NCBI GenBank assembly: GCA_001839685.1
Contig: MLAK01001370.1
Span: 200,009 to 222,021, forward strand
Length of the DNA stretch: 22,013 bases
From: Tritrichomonas foetus
Taxonomy: Eukaryota; Parabasalia; Tritrichomonadida; Tritrichomonadidae
Reading direction: 5' to 3'
Made by a program: the position numbers and the translations under genes. Of this stretch, positions 7,673 to 16,139 are shown piece after piece. Position 1 is the stretch's first letter. Each line of letters begins with the position of its first letter. The notes beneath the pieces are model-generated. The model was not told where the DNA came from and searched no databases. It worked only from the letters and a program-made list of their open reading frames with translations.

Positions 7673-8662
7673 TTATTTGAAGTTGCTTGGAACATGAACA
7701 TGTGCAACACCGAGGAAAAGCTCTGAGCCATATTTGCGGCGCATGAATCTTGTTTCGTCACGGTCCTCTTCAAGCAGCATTGAGCGAACGATGAGGGCGT
7801 ATTGGTAAAGCTTTTCTTCTGTGAATTGCGTATAACCGGCGAGTTCCTCAGTCCACCTGGACTCTCCTTTGAGTATCCTTGTAACCATGACAGCGACTGA
7901 TGCTGTTAATGCAGGCATGACACCGTAAAAGTGCTCATTGCTCTGGCAAATTTCAAGGATGTATCTGGCGAGGAGAAGGGTTTCTTTTGTCTGACCACTG
8001 ATCCTCATAAGCTGTGTGAGATAGAAAAGTGGTGTAGCAAATGTTGTGTCGAATGAAATGGCGTTGATGACTTGAATTTCGGCAGCAAATAAATCACGTT
8101 GGCTGAAGGCGCGTTCGCTGAGTTGAATTAAATCAGTTGATTGTGCTGGATAAATATCTTCGATCTTGGATGCGATTAAGAAACAGGCACAGCCGATGAG
8201 CTTCAATTTGTGCTTGGAAACTTGGGCAACTGAAAGATAGCGATCCAAAATACCAAGGAATCTGTAAAATGTGTTGGTCATGAGACCAAGCTTATAATGA
8301 AAACGGCAAAGGGCATCAACAAGAAGATCTCTGTCACGAAGTGTAATTTCATTTTGTTCAAATTTGAGTGGTTTGGCAGCGATTTCTTCTGCACGTAAGA
8401 TGCGATAAATAATATGTTCATACTCGGCGATGTCTTGTGGATCATCTTTGTCACCGATAAGAACTTCTTTATGGTGAAATGGCTCAACTGCTTGTGCTGT
8501 TTCATGTTTTTGGGCATATGTTTCTTGCGATACGGATTTTGATGATGGAGCGCGAGCAAGCCTGTTGGTTGAGATACGTCCAAGTGGAACACGTCTGACC
8601 TTGCTGTCGTTTTGGGAAACGGCAGTATTAACTCGGTTCTTTGTTGTGGCGATGCGGCTCAT
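7673..8662 (-). CDS. Cyclin (A/B, mitotic type)
   Basis: This is a regulatory subunit that should bind and activate a cyclin-dependent kinase. The N-terminal cyclin box (about residues 75-205) starts with DPQDIAEYEHIIYRILRAEE, as in A/B cyclins. It then has RDRDLLVDALCRFHYKLGL (equivalent of the MRxILVDWL helix) and LIASKIEDIYP with the CDK-contacting K and E. A C-terminal cyclin fold covers about 206-325 (TPLFYLTQLMRISGQ, YGVMPALTASVAVMV). The basic N terminus contains R24-VPLGRIST-N33, close to the RxxL...N destruction box of mitotic cyclins but one residue longer, so APC/C-driven degradation is plausible. At 329 residues it is short but complete. The stop is embedded in TAAATC, giving a TAAA that could double as the poly(A) signal. 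An inverted repeat lies just upstream (8681-8720). The exact cyclin subtype is unsure. Confidence 0.9.
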   Translation of the reverse strand: MSRIATTKNRVNTAVSQNDSKVRRVPLGRISTNRLARAPSSKSVSQETYAQKHETAQAVEPFHHKEVLIGDKDDPQDIAEYEHIIYRILRAEEIAAKPLKFEQNEITLRDRDLLVDALCRFHYKLGLMTNTFYRFLGILDRYLSVAQVSKHKLKLIGCACFLIASKIEDIYPAQSTDLIQLSERAFSQRDLFAAEIQVINAISFDTTFATPLFYLTQLMRISGQTKETLLLARYILEICQSNEHFYGVMPALTASVAVMVTRILKGESRWTEELAGYTQFTEEKLYQYALIVRSMLLEEDRDETRFMRRKYGSELFLGVAHVHVPSNFK

Positions 8663-9270
8663 TTCTCACAAGAAAAATGGATTATTAAACGTACGGGGAA
8701 ACCTTCGTCCGTTTAATAATTATTTTTCTTCACAAAAAAACTAATATAAAATCTTATTAAAACGGATCTATCAATAATTTTTGTGCGATTTCATTACTCC
8801 TCTGTCTTTGCTAATTTGTTGTGAATTCAGGAGATAAAAGCAGCAACAAACAAATGAATATCTTATGAAAGGGTTATCGGACTAAATCAACTTTTTCTGA
8901 CATCTATTCAATTTTTTTTTCAGGGAAATGAAAAACTTCACTCCATTATAATCTGACTGTTCATTTTATTGAATTGCCAATCTCATCTGTCTGATTTTTA
9001 TAATGCAATTGTAATTCAAGAATTATTCATTAATAACATTATTTGATATTTATTTGAGTTGAAAAACCAATAAAAATTTGATTTCCATGATGAAAACACC
9101 ATAAAACCTTTCTTATAAATATATTTATTCACTAATTATTCACTCTTTTCTGATGAATGAAATGATGCATCATCAATTTGATTTTTTGTTCTTTTAATTC
9201 TTTCCCCTGGTTAAAAATTCATTACATTTACATTTTAGAAATCAACTACTCGAATTTTGCTCATTAAAAA
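8663..9270. other. Promoter and spacer upstream of the cyclin gene
   Basis: No gene is seen. The first 60 bp hold a promoter-proximal hairpin (8681-8720). A near-initiator CCATTTTTC lies about 10 nt upstream of the cyclin ATG on the minus strand. The rest is AT-rich. Confidence 0.5.
8681..8720 (-). promoter_or_regulatory. Hairpin/operator-like inverted repeat in the cyclin promoter
   Basis: Arms ATTATTAAACG (8681-8691) and CGTTTAATAAT (8710-8720) pair perfectly. After one mismatch, a further ACG/CGT pair (8693-8695, 8706-8708) leaves a 10-nt loop. The repeat is 19 nt upstream of the start codon. Each half carries TTAAACG, so a dimeric or paired transcription factor is plausible (trichomonads use many Myb-type factors with AACG-like sites). 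If transcription starts near the CCATTTTTC, the repeat is promoter DNA and not 5' UTR. The binding role is inferred. Confidence 0.55.

Positions 9271-9271
<1 letters not shown>

Positions 9272-9317
<46 letters not shown>
9272..9317. repeat. 46-nt poly(A) tract
   Basis: There are 46 uninterrupted A residues between TTAAAAAC and TCCAGAAG. It may be the tail of a retroposed sequence, or the T-rich terminator of a minus-strand small transcript from the adjacent island. It lies 0.6 kb upstream of the cyclin start. Confidence 0.7.
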
Positions 9318-9320
<3 letters not shown>

Positions 9321-9420
9321 AGAAGATGTCCTTCTCAATTGAGCAAAGCGGAGGGAGCGCAGTGAACTAGAGTATACGATGGCCGAATGAGTCGGAGGGC
9401 CCCGAATAGTCACATCACAT
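9318..9420 (-). repeat. GC-richer island related to the 548-636 foldback
   Basis: On the minus strand, 9420-9379 reads ATGTGATGTGA, then after 10 bases CCCTCCGACTCATTCGG. This matches the left half of the 548-636 element (7 of 7, then 15 of 17 bases, with a one-base gap in between). The rest (9318-9378) has no matching right arm. The island ends at the 46-A tract, so a minus-strand transcript would run into 46 T residues. No tRNA or known small RNA was recognised. It includes a CTCAATTGAG palindrome (9334-9343) and a CCGA-ATGAG-TCGG hairpin. Confidence 0.45.
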
Positions 9421-9495
9421 TTACCAATTTTTGTGTAAAAATGCATATCTCAAAGGAAAAAAGTCCTGCTAATTTTAAGAAACTACAAATATTTC

Positions 9496-9643
9496 TGAAA
9501 TGAAAAAAGTAAGAAGAAAATAATGAAGAAAGAAGAAATATGAAGAAAGAGAAAATAAAGAAGAAAGAGAAAATAATGAAAAAAGAGAAAATAATGAAGA
9601 AAGAAGAAATCAAGAAGAAAGAAGAAATGAAGAAGAGAAAAGT
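9496..9643 (+). repeat. Purine-rich low-complexity tract (GAA/GAAA repeats)
   Basis: About 150 nt are almost entirely A and G on the plus strand with scattered T. They are built from imperfect repeats of GAAGAAAGAAGAAAT and AGAGAAAATAATGAA. The tract lies just 3' of the coiled-coil gene. Long open frames across it (poly-F/S/L on the minus strand) are composition artefacts. Such strand asymmetry can form triplex structures; no role is shown. Confidence 0.75.
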
Positions 9644-9670
9644 ATGTAAAACTAATATATCGCATTTATA

Positions 9671-10309
9671 TCAAAACATGTCATTGTTTTCATCAAATGT
9701 TGGTTGAGGAGCCCCTTTCGGTGGAGGAATTGCGCGCGACTTTCCAGCCGACACTCGCAAAATAGCGCCCTTTTTAGAAAGTGCTTCCCTCAAATATTGG
9801 TATTTCCTATCCATTGCTTCGTATTGCTCCTTCCAATAATCAGCGTTTGAATTATCGTCGTGTAGATTTGATGGTTCTTTTGGAATCATGTCAACGCTGA
9901 TTTTTGGCCTGGATCCGAGCCTTGACCTTGTTCTCTGGTCGGTTAATTGGCTTTCTAAATCCATCTTCCGTTTTTCTAATTGGGCCAATTGTTTTGTCTG
10001 TCGTTCTATCGTTGCCTCTAATTCGTTTACTTTCGCTTTCAGTAAATCTTTTTCTTTGATTTTCTCTGTATGGACTTGCGATTTTCGAATTCGATTGATC
10101 GTCTTGTTAATCGAGGCCCTTGTGAGTGATTCCGGATCGAGAAGAGAATTTTTTCCTTTCCTGCTTCTCAAAGTTGGAGCGGCAGCTGATAACGTCGGCA
10201 AAAAATCATTCAAATTAACCACTTCATAAATCACGCGGTCGGATTGTTCGAGATCATTGAGAAGGTCTCCCAGTTCGTCTATTATTGATATTTGAGGATC
10301 AGCTCCCAT
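9671..10309 (-). CDS. Small coiled-coil protein, unrecognised
   Basis: This 212-residue protein belongs to no family I recognise. The N terminus (1-40) is acidic and helical (IIDELGDLLNDLEQSDR). Residues about 78-125 form a charged heptad-like coiled coil (KDLLKAKVNELEATIERQTK onward). A second helix with YWKEQYEAMDRKYQYLREAL is at about 158-177. The C terminus is proline-containing (IPPPKGAPQPTF) and ends DENNDMF. No signal peptide or membrane span is seen. A structural or cytoskeletal partner is plausible but unproven. The start is supported by an initiator-like TCATTTTTC a few bases upstream. The stop is TGA with TATAAA four bases later. It is an independent gene, with the same orientation as both neighbours. 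Confidence 0.7.
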   Translation of the reverse strand: MGADPQISIIDELGDLLNDLEQSDRVIYEVVNLNDFLPTLSAAAPTLRSRKGKNSLLDPESLTRASINKTINRIRKSQVHTEKIKEKDLLKAKVNELEATIERQTKQLAQLEKRKMDLESQLTDQRTRSRLGSRPKISVDMIPKEPSNLHDDNSNADYWKEQYEAMDRKYQYLREALSKKGAILRVSAGKSRAIPPPKGAPQPTFDENNDMF

Positions 10310-10312
10310 TCC

Positions 10313-10321
10313 GAAAAATGA
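10313..10321 (-). promoter_or_regulatory. Initiator-like element of the coiled-coil gene
   Basis: The minus strand reads TCATTTTTC; its A lies 10 nt before the ATG. This matches the trichomonad TCA(Y)(T/A) initiator and its usual spacing. Confidence 0.5.
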
Positions 10322-10614
10322 TTCAGCTTCGATTTTGTTCTAAACAAACTCATTCAAAATTTCGTCAAATAAACATCAAAAGGTGAAATTTACGAATCAC
10401 CAAATTTGAATGAAATTAGAAACGTGTATCATTCAAAATCAAAATTAATCTCAAAAAACACAAATATCTCTCTTTTTCTTTCGAGTTGGAAGATGCGAAA
10501 CAGTTAATAATCCAATTTTTTAAACAAGTTTTAAATGCGCTTATTTTAATGGTTTAAAATTGGAAGATATGATCATATCAAATTTCATAAATAAAATAAA
10601 TTTAAAGAAATGAT
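10322..10614. other. Spacer, nothing notable
   Basis: AT-rich intergenic DNA between the promoter of the coiled-coil gene and the 3' end of the PDE6-delta-like gene. I see no RNA gene or repeat. Confidence 0.5.
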
Positions 10615-11085
10615 TTACTCGTAGAAAATGCGGACAACATTGCGAGCAATGAAGAGATCACCAGAATAGAAGTTTGTGACAATGTACATGTTTCCACTTA
10701 AGAATTCGGCTGGTAACATTTTTCCTTCGCCAGCGGCCTGAACAATGGTTTCCCAAGAGTTTTCTGAGCCTGGCATGACGAATCCGAAGTCGTAATTCCA
10801 CTGCTCGATTTGCTTGCCGTGGACGAAGATATCTTGCGAAATGCGGAAGTCACGAATAACTTCGTTGGTTGAAAAAACAATTTCACGACCAACTGCTGGG
10901 AATGAAAGCATTCTAGCTGGAAGATGGGCTTCTTTGACGGCTGTGAAAACATCAGTTCCCCAATCGACAGATTTCCATGCTTTTTCGCCTGTTTCAGAGT
11001 TTTTCACTGTAAGGCTGATTAAACGGAAGCCGTCAGTGATAGCCTTTGCTTTTGGATCAGAGGAGACTTTGATGTATTCAGCCAT
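10615..11085 (-). CDS. PDE6D: PDE6-delta-type prenyl-binding protein
   Basis: This 156-residue protein has the length and full motif order of the PDE6-delta (PrBP/delta) family, which shields farnesyl or geranylgeranyl groups of small GTPases and carries them between membranes, including to cilia. Matching segments are DGFRLISLTVKNSETGEKAW (18-37), LPARMLSFPAVGREIVFST (55-73), FRISQDIFVHGKQIEQWNYD then FGFVMP (80-105), NSWETIVQAA (109-118), LSGNMYIVTNFYSGDLFI (129-146) and a final VRIFYE. This is the immunoglobulin-like beta-sandwich with no membrane span. An initiator-like TCATTTTT lies just upstream, and the stop is in a TAAA context. The symbol denotes the family. The cargo in this organism is unknown; trichomonads have flagella and many Ras-like GTPases, so either use is plausible. 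The next gene, upstream on the same strand, is the cyclase-like receptor. Confidence 0.9.
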   Translation of the reverse strand: MAEYIKVSSDPKAKAITDGFRLISLTVKNSETGEKAWKSVDWGTDVFTAVKEAHLPARMLSFPAVGREIVFSTNEVIRDFRISQDIFVHGKQIEQWNYDFGFVMPGSENSWETIVQAAGEGKMLPAEFLSGNMYIVTNFYSGDLFIARNVVRIFYE

Positions 11086-11089
11086 TTAT

Positions 11090-11097
11090 AAAAATGA
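11090..11097 (-). promoter_or_regulatory. Initiator-like element of the PDE6-delta-like gene
   Basis: The minus strand reads TCATTTTT; its A lies 10 nt before the ATG. Same motif and spacing as for the coiled-coil gene. Confidence 0.5.
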
Positions 11098-11468
11098 CGA
11101 TTGAAACAAACCGATTTCTTAAAAAAAAAGCAAACGTGCGCAAAGATATTAACCGCTACTCATCTTTTTTTAAACGTTCGTTTTTCACAAAAGTGACAAT
11201 TTCTTACTATGGTTGTGTTTTGAAACATTCGCATTTATCATCTAACGAATACACAATATTCTTTTTTATGATCGTTAGCTTTATATAAAACCTTTATACC
11301 AATTTTTGTCAAATTATAATTTTTGTGAAAATTGTGACTTTTGAATTTCGTCTCGATAGATAATTTTTTAAAAATAATATATATTTTCCAAAACAAAAAA
11401 ATAAAATAATTCTAGAAAATTAATTTAATAAACAGTTTTCTATTATCGGTGATTTTCCTCTGTAAAGA
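11098..11468. other. Spacer between the PDE6-delta-like gene and the receptor 3' end
   Basis: AT-rich intergenic DNA. Short open frames are present but show no codon pattern or domain. The receptor's 3' UTR must lie in its right part. Confidence 0.5.
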
Positions 11469-14400
11469 TTATTCCATTCTTTGTAAATCTGTATTCCTTT
11501 TAACGATATAATATTGCTTATTTTGATTTTTGGAGTTTTTAATGTTTCCGTATACCGAGCAAACAACATCTGGCAAAGTTTCCAAGACCGCAGAAGCTTC
11601 TTGAGTTGCATAAAGAGTGTTTCCTTGAATAAGATGCTGTGAATACTTTAACATCAGGTATCCTGACCCAAATACTTCTATAAATGGAAGCTGACTATCT
11701 ATTGGTAACACTTGGATTTCACCAATATGCATTAAGGCAGAAAGTGAACAAGTAGTTGATGATGTATTCGAAATAACTTCAATTATAGATAATGCAAAGT
11801 TAGCTAATTCACCAGTATTAAATGCCAAATCATTTTGATCTGTGGAGTTCATTCCTGCTGCATAAACCCATGATGGTGGTGAATGTGTCAATTTGGTAAT
11901 GGAAGAGAAAGTGTGTGACATATCAGTCGATGTTCGTAAAAACTGAGAACAAGCTACCAATAAATCATCATCTCCATCTTCTTCAGCAGGGAATCTTAAT
12001 GTGAATATAATCATTGGAATTTCATTATACACTTTTGGCATTAATTTATTGCTATCTCTTAAAGAAGAAGCAAAGGATCTCGAAATGGCACCATCAACAA
12101 GTTTTTGGGAAATATCTGTTTCGTATTTCAGTTTTTCTTCAATCATAATACGCTGGGTAAGATCGGTGATGAAAACAGCATATTGTTTAGCTTTCATGTT
12201 ATGATTTTGTTCATTATGGTCTTTGTTACCATTTGGAAGATTTACAGTTGACTGTGTCATTAAATCTTCATTTTTACCTTCTTTTTGATTGTCATTACTG
12301 GAATCTTCACCAATACCAACAAGTCTAACCAGAACAGGTGAGGATGTTTGGTTGGGAGAACCTATTTCAGTTGTTATTTCTACGTAGCGAACAGGTGAAA
12401 CACCTCTTCGAAGCTGTTGAACGGTTTCTAAAAGAGAATTAAATGGATGGTTTTCATTTTCCTTGAAATTCATTACAGGAGAAAAGATTTCTTCCATTTG
12501 AAGACCAACTGTTGCTTCTCTTGTTGTACCTAACATTGTATAAAAGGCAGAATTCGCAAATAAAAGTGCTAAATCTTCTTCAAAAATAGCAAATGGACAA
12601 AGCATTGCATTCAAAAATGTGTTTCCACCTGATTCTTCTTTTGATTTCTCATTTTGTGGTCCTCGTTTCCAATCGCATTCACCTTGCAAGTATTGCATCA
12701 GTTTAGGTAAATCTGCAAGATCTATTGGAGCAATATGCTTTAATGGCAATTTAACACTTTGAATTGTATCAATCAACTCATTAAAGATCGGCTTTACTGT
12801 GAAAATGATAATAAATATTAAAAAGAAAATTGTTACTACAAATAATACTATATCAATAATTAATGCATCATTAACAGTGTTTTTGGTATAAATAAAAATG
12901 GTTTCAGTGAAGTTTACAAGTTTGGTTGCTAAATAATCATTATAGAGCCTTCGAACAGCTGTTGATCCAGTTATATTTACTTGATCTGGATGATTATTTA
13001 CCAATAATGAAGTGAGATTGGAAATTTCACTCACAAAAGTATCAAAGAGATCCATCATGTTCTTACATCTATTATTATTTGTATCATTACAAGATACACC
13101 ATATTGAGTTTGATGAATCATAGAACTACTTATTGCATCATCAGAGATATTATAACTATCAGAAGAATATAATAAAGCTGAATTCACAGCAAATAATGCC
13201 TTCAGATATGCATCTATTGTTTGAATTGGATAATCATTCTTTGATGATACACCGTGCATAATGATCGACGAAAGAATCATTCGAGTAGCACTATGATGAA
13301 TTGTGTATAAACATTTTATAGTTTTCTTTGTATAAGTTGTGAAAATGAAAAAGGAAATGCATGCAATTAGAGCAACAATTGCTGTAATAATAAACATCAT
13401 TCCACTGCATTTAGCAATAAAACCTCTTGGAAATACGGAAAAACTTTGTGAAGAGTCAGAAACAAGCATTTTGAAACCATCTGCGATGTTTTCATCATCT
13501 TCTGCTTTGTCTTCAGTTTGACCAAACTGTCGAGTTGTATGAACAAAGGACGAAGATGTTAACATTTCAGCTGCTCTTCTATCGGCTTTCGCATTATTTC
13601 CAGATTCAATGAGTTTATTTATATATGATCGGGGAATAGTTAAATATAGAGCAAATAAATAAGTAATTTCTTGTTTCAATGATGATAATGAAAAATAAAC
13701 TAATGGAATCATTACAACAAGTAGCAAAACCCAACAAAGAATGTAGAAGTATGGTGCAATTGAAATTATACTATTCAGTGATTTTTCCAGTTCATCAAGT
13801 GCTAGTAATGAAAATGAATTCATTAAAGAATGTGTGTTCAGAATATTCCGTGTAACCATATTAACAACTGAATCATTCGCTGGTGCGTAAGCCATTGCAC
13901 GTGAATAATAAATCATGTGCAACATTGATGAATATGCAGACATTTGAGAATTATCAATAAATAGGCTAATATTAAGAAAGAATGGCAAAGTTAATTCTTC
14001 TGAATCTTGAAATACTTTAGTTGGAACATATCTCAGAAATTGATTGAATAAATTGCCCATTTCTGTCGATATCAAAAACAATGTTAATCGGGAGTCAGAT
14101 ATTGAAGAAACCATATCATCATAAAGGTTAGGAATATGTGACATATATGCTGTTGCTGTATCAATATTAAATATACAATTGGCTGCGCGTTTAATTCTGA
14201 TTGAAGCAATCATCCCTATTACAGTTGCAGCAACAAGGAAAATTATAGCTATAATGACAGTAATGGTGAATGAAATTTTAACTTTTGATAATGAAAAAAT
14301 CGGTCTACGATCAACTGCTTCTTCAATTGATTGACTAAGAACACTTGCTTTAATTTCATTTTCCATAGTTTCAGTATTATCAGCGTTCACCAATTGAGGC

Positions 14401-16139
14401 CTATTTTGAATAATCGAATCTGCCAATTTATGCTGCGTTCCAATAGATTGTAAATAGTTGATGTATTCTTTCAGAACTGGTAAAGAAAATGGATATCTAT
14501 GTACTAAAGTGATCCATCTTTTATTCAAATCATTAATATGTCGATACATAATAAATGCATGTCTTGCCATTTGGGTAATATCACCTTTATAGCAAGTTGT
14601 CCAATATTTAGTAAGCAATTGCTGACATTTCATTGATAAAAGCAATTGTTGACTAATTTCCTTACGAATTGAAGGAGGCAATTCGTTCGACGATTCCATG
14701 ATTCCGTTCTTCATTTGGAATAAAATACATTGTGTTATGAAATTGGGCTTATTTTCTTTTACGAAAGTATCTATGCATTTGTTTACGAAATCATACTGTG
14801 TTGGCATTAAATACGCCAAATGAATGAATGAAAATTGAGCTTTTGGAAATGCTTCAATCAAATATTTAATTAATGACAAATCTTCATAGAAAGGATGATT
14901 ACAAAAACAAGCAATTCTAGCAGCAGAAATTGCGTCACGATCAGATTTTAAGTTTAATGATGCAAAAATCGAACTTTGTACGCTTTCATTCAAAAGTGGT
15001 GCGTTTTCATCAGGATTATTCCCAACGTTTGGAGTTGTTGCATTGTAGTTATAATCATTGTCATCATAACACGTTTCAGTTGGTGTTCCACATTCGTCGA
15101 GTAAATGTAAGACTCTGCGAACTTTGTGACCATAGTATCCGCGAATCAGGAAAAATGTTCCACCAGGAAGCAAAATCCAAACAATAAGAAAAGCGTATAG
15201 CGGCATGTTGACTGAAAGAACACCAAACACACCAAGATAAAGGTAAAAAATTGAAGTGGCCAAATATAAACCGAGAATGAATTCAACAGCTGTATAAGAA
15301 ATCAAATAATTCATTCGTAGAATATAAGCAAAGAATAAACCGACAATGATTGCAAATATAAACAAATAAATTCCATACCCGAATTTAGGAATATGTTTGG
15401 TTAATTCTTGCATCATGAAACACAATAATAAAAATGCTTCAAAATGAACTGAACACCAGGCATCAGGAGCCCAAGCGGCACAAGGATTTGACATATTTGG
15501 ATTTGGTGCAGAAGACATTGCAAACATTGAAAAACCACAATTAAAAAATAATAAAACTAAAAAAGCTAAACTAGCCAACGATAAAAAGAAATTTCCAAAA
15601 GATGGATCGGTTACCATTTTTGAAAGCATGAATGATAAAATTGATGTCATTGATGATCTTAAAATTGGGTTTATGAAAAATGAATAAACAAATAAGACTT
15701 GAATAAACGTCCGATTCCCTTGATGTGATCGAGCATGGTAAAATGATATAATGAATAATATAAAATGCCCTAAAATCAACACGCAGTAGATTCCAAAAGC
15801 AACATAGCTGGCATAGCTCGGAGCATCAAACGGAATGAACCTCAAAACTATAATAAAGACTTTAATAATTGGTAAAATTTCTGGAAAAGATCCCCAGTAT
15901 TCGAGATTGTACGGCGAGCAAACGCACATGGCAAGCTGTAAAAAAGAAATAATTAAATTGACCCAGAAAATCAACGGCATGCTTACAATCGTTCTGTTGA
16001 GATTATGAATAAATGTAAAAATCGAATATTTGGCGGGTGATATTACAAGGTGGCCTGCAATTTCGAACGTGGTGCCATCTTGTTTTTTGGAAAGTCTGTG
16101 TTGTGAGAACGCGCTGATCTTCTCTGTTGGAGAGATCAT
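11469..16139 (-). CDS. Giant multi-span PAS/cyclase-like receptor, catalytically degenerate
   Basis: A 1556-residue protein with the layout of the expanded trichomonad transmembrane cyclase family. About nine hydrophobic spans lie in residues 52-333. A soluble, mostly helical region follows (340-620). Four single spans lie at about 624-646, 792-817, 911-935 and 1093-1115, separated by loops; two of these (about 647-790, 936-1090) carry N-glycosylation-type sites and are probably outside. A PAS domain covers about 1178-1330 (LCPFAIFEEDLALLFANSAF, AVFITDLTQR). The last domain (1373-1548) aligns with class III cyclases but lacks the first metal Asp (IIFTLRF instead of F.DIV.F), the second Asp (SPPSWVYAAG instead of IGD.Y...G) and the Asn of the V-N-x-A helix (FGSGYLMLKYSQHL). 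It is therefore unlikely to make cAMP or cGMP. The gene is otherwise intact. A sensor or regulatory partner is inferred. No clear initiator was found upstream. Confidence 0.85.
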   Translation of the reverse strand: MISPTEKISAFSQHRLSKKQDGTTFEIAGHLVISPAKYSIFTFIHNLNRTIVSMPLIFWVNLIISFLQLAMCVCSPYNLEYWGSFPEILPIIKVFIIVLRFIPFDAPSYASYVAFGIYCVLILGHFILFIISFYHARSHQGNRTFIQVLFVYSFFINPILRSSMTSILSFMLSKMVTDPSFGNFFLSLASLAFLVLLFFNCGFSMFAMSSAPNPNMSNPCAAWAPDAWCSVHFEAFLLLCFMMQELTKHIPKFGYGIYLFIFAIIVGLFFAYILRMNYLISYTAVEFILGLYLATSIFYLYLGVFGVLSVNMPLYAFLIVWILLPGGTFFLIRGYYGHKVRRVLHLLDECGTPTETCYDDNDYNYNATTPNVGNNPDENAPLLNESVQSSIFASLNLKSDRDAISAARIACFCNHPFYEDLSLIKYLIEAFPKAQFSFIHLAYLMPTQYDFVNKCIDTFVKENKPNFITQCILFQMKNGIMESSNELPPSIRKEISQQLLLSMKCQQLLTKYWTTCYKGDITQMARHAFIMYRHINDLNKRWITLVHRYPFSLPVLKEYINYLQSIGTQHKLADSIIQNRPQLVNADNTETMENEIKASVLSQSIEEAVDRRPIFSLSKVKISFTITVIIAIIFLVAATVIGMIASIRIKRAANCIFNIDTATAYMSHIPNLYDDMVSSISDSRLTLFLISTEMGNLFNQFLRYVPTKVFQDSEELTLPFFLNISLFIDNSQMSAYSSMLHMIYYSRAMAYAPANDSVVNMVTRNILNTHSLMNSFSLLALDELEKSLNSIISIAPYFYILCWVLLLVVMIPLVYFSLSSLKQEITYLFALYLTIPRSYINKLIESGNNAKADRRAAEMLTSSSFVHTTRQFGQTEDKAEDDENIADGFKMLVSDSSQSFSVFPRGFIAKCSGMMFIITAIVALIACISFFIFTTYTKKTIKCLYTIHHSATRMILSSIIMHGVSSKNDYPIQTIDAYLKALFAVNSALLYSSDSYNISDDAISSSMIHQTQYGVSCNDTNNNRCKNMMDLFDTFVSEISNLTSLLVNNHPDQVNITGSTAVRRLYNDYLATKLVNFTETIFIYTKNTVNDALIIDIVLFVVTIFFLIFIIIFTVKPIFNELIDTIQSVKLPLKHIAPIDLADLPKLMQYLQGECDWKRGPQNEKSKEESGGNTFLNAMLCPFAIFEEDLALLFANSAFYTMLGTTREATVGLQMEEIFSPVMNFKENENHPFNSLLETVQQLRRGVSPVRYVEITTEIGSPNQTSSPVLVRLVGIGEDSSNDNQKEGKNEDLMTQSTVNLPNGNKDHNEQNHNMKAKQYAVFITDLTQRIMIEEKLKYETDISQKLVDGAISRSFASSLRDSNKLMPKVYNEIPMIIFTLRFPAEEDGDDDLLVACSQFLRTSTDMSHTFSSITKLTHSPPSWVYAAGMNSTDQNDLAFNTGELANFALSIIEVISNTSSTTCSLSALMHIGEIQVLPIDSQLPFIEVFGSGYLMLKYSQHLIQGNTLYATQEASAVLETLPDVVCSVYGNIKNSKNQNKQYYIVKRNTDLQRME

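Noticed and set aside
9264..9665. Minus-strand frames with long F, S or L runs
   Set aside because: They are translations of the poly(A) and purine-rich tracts, not genes.
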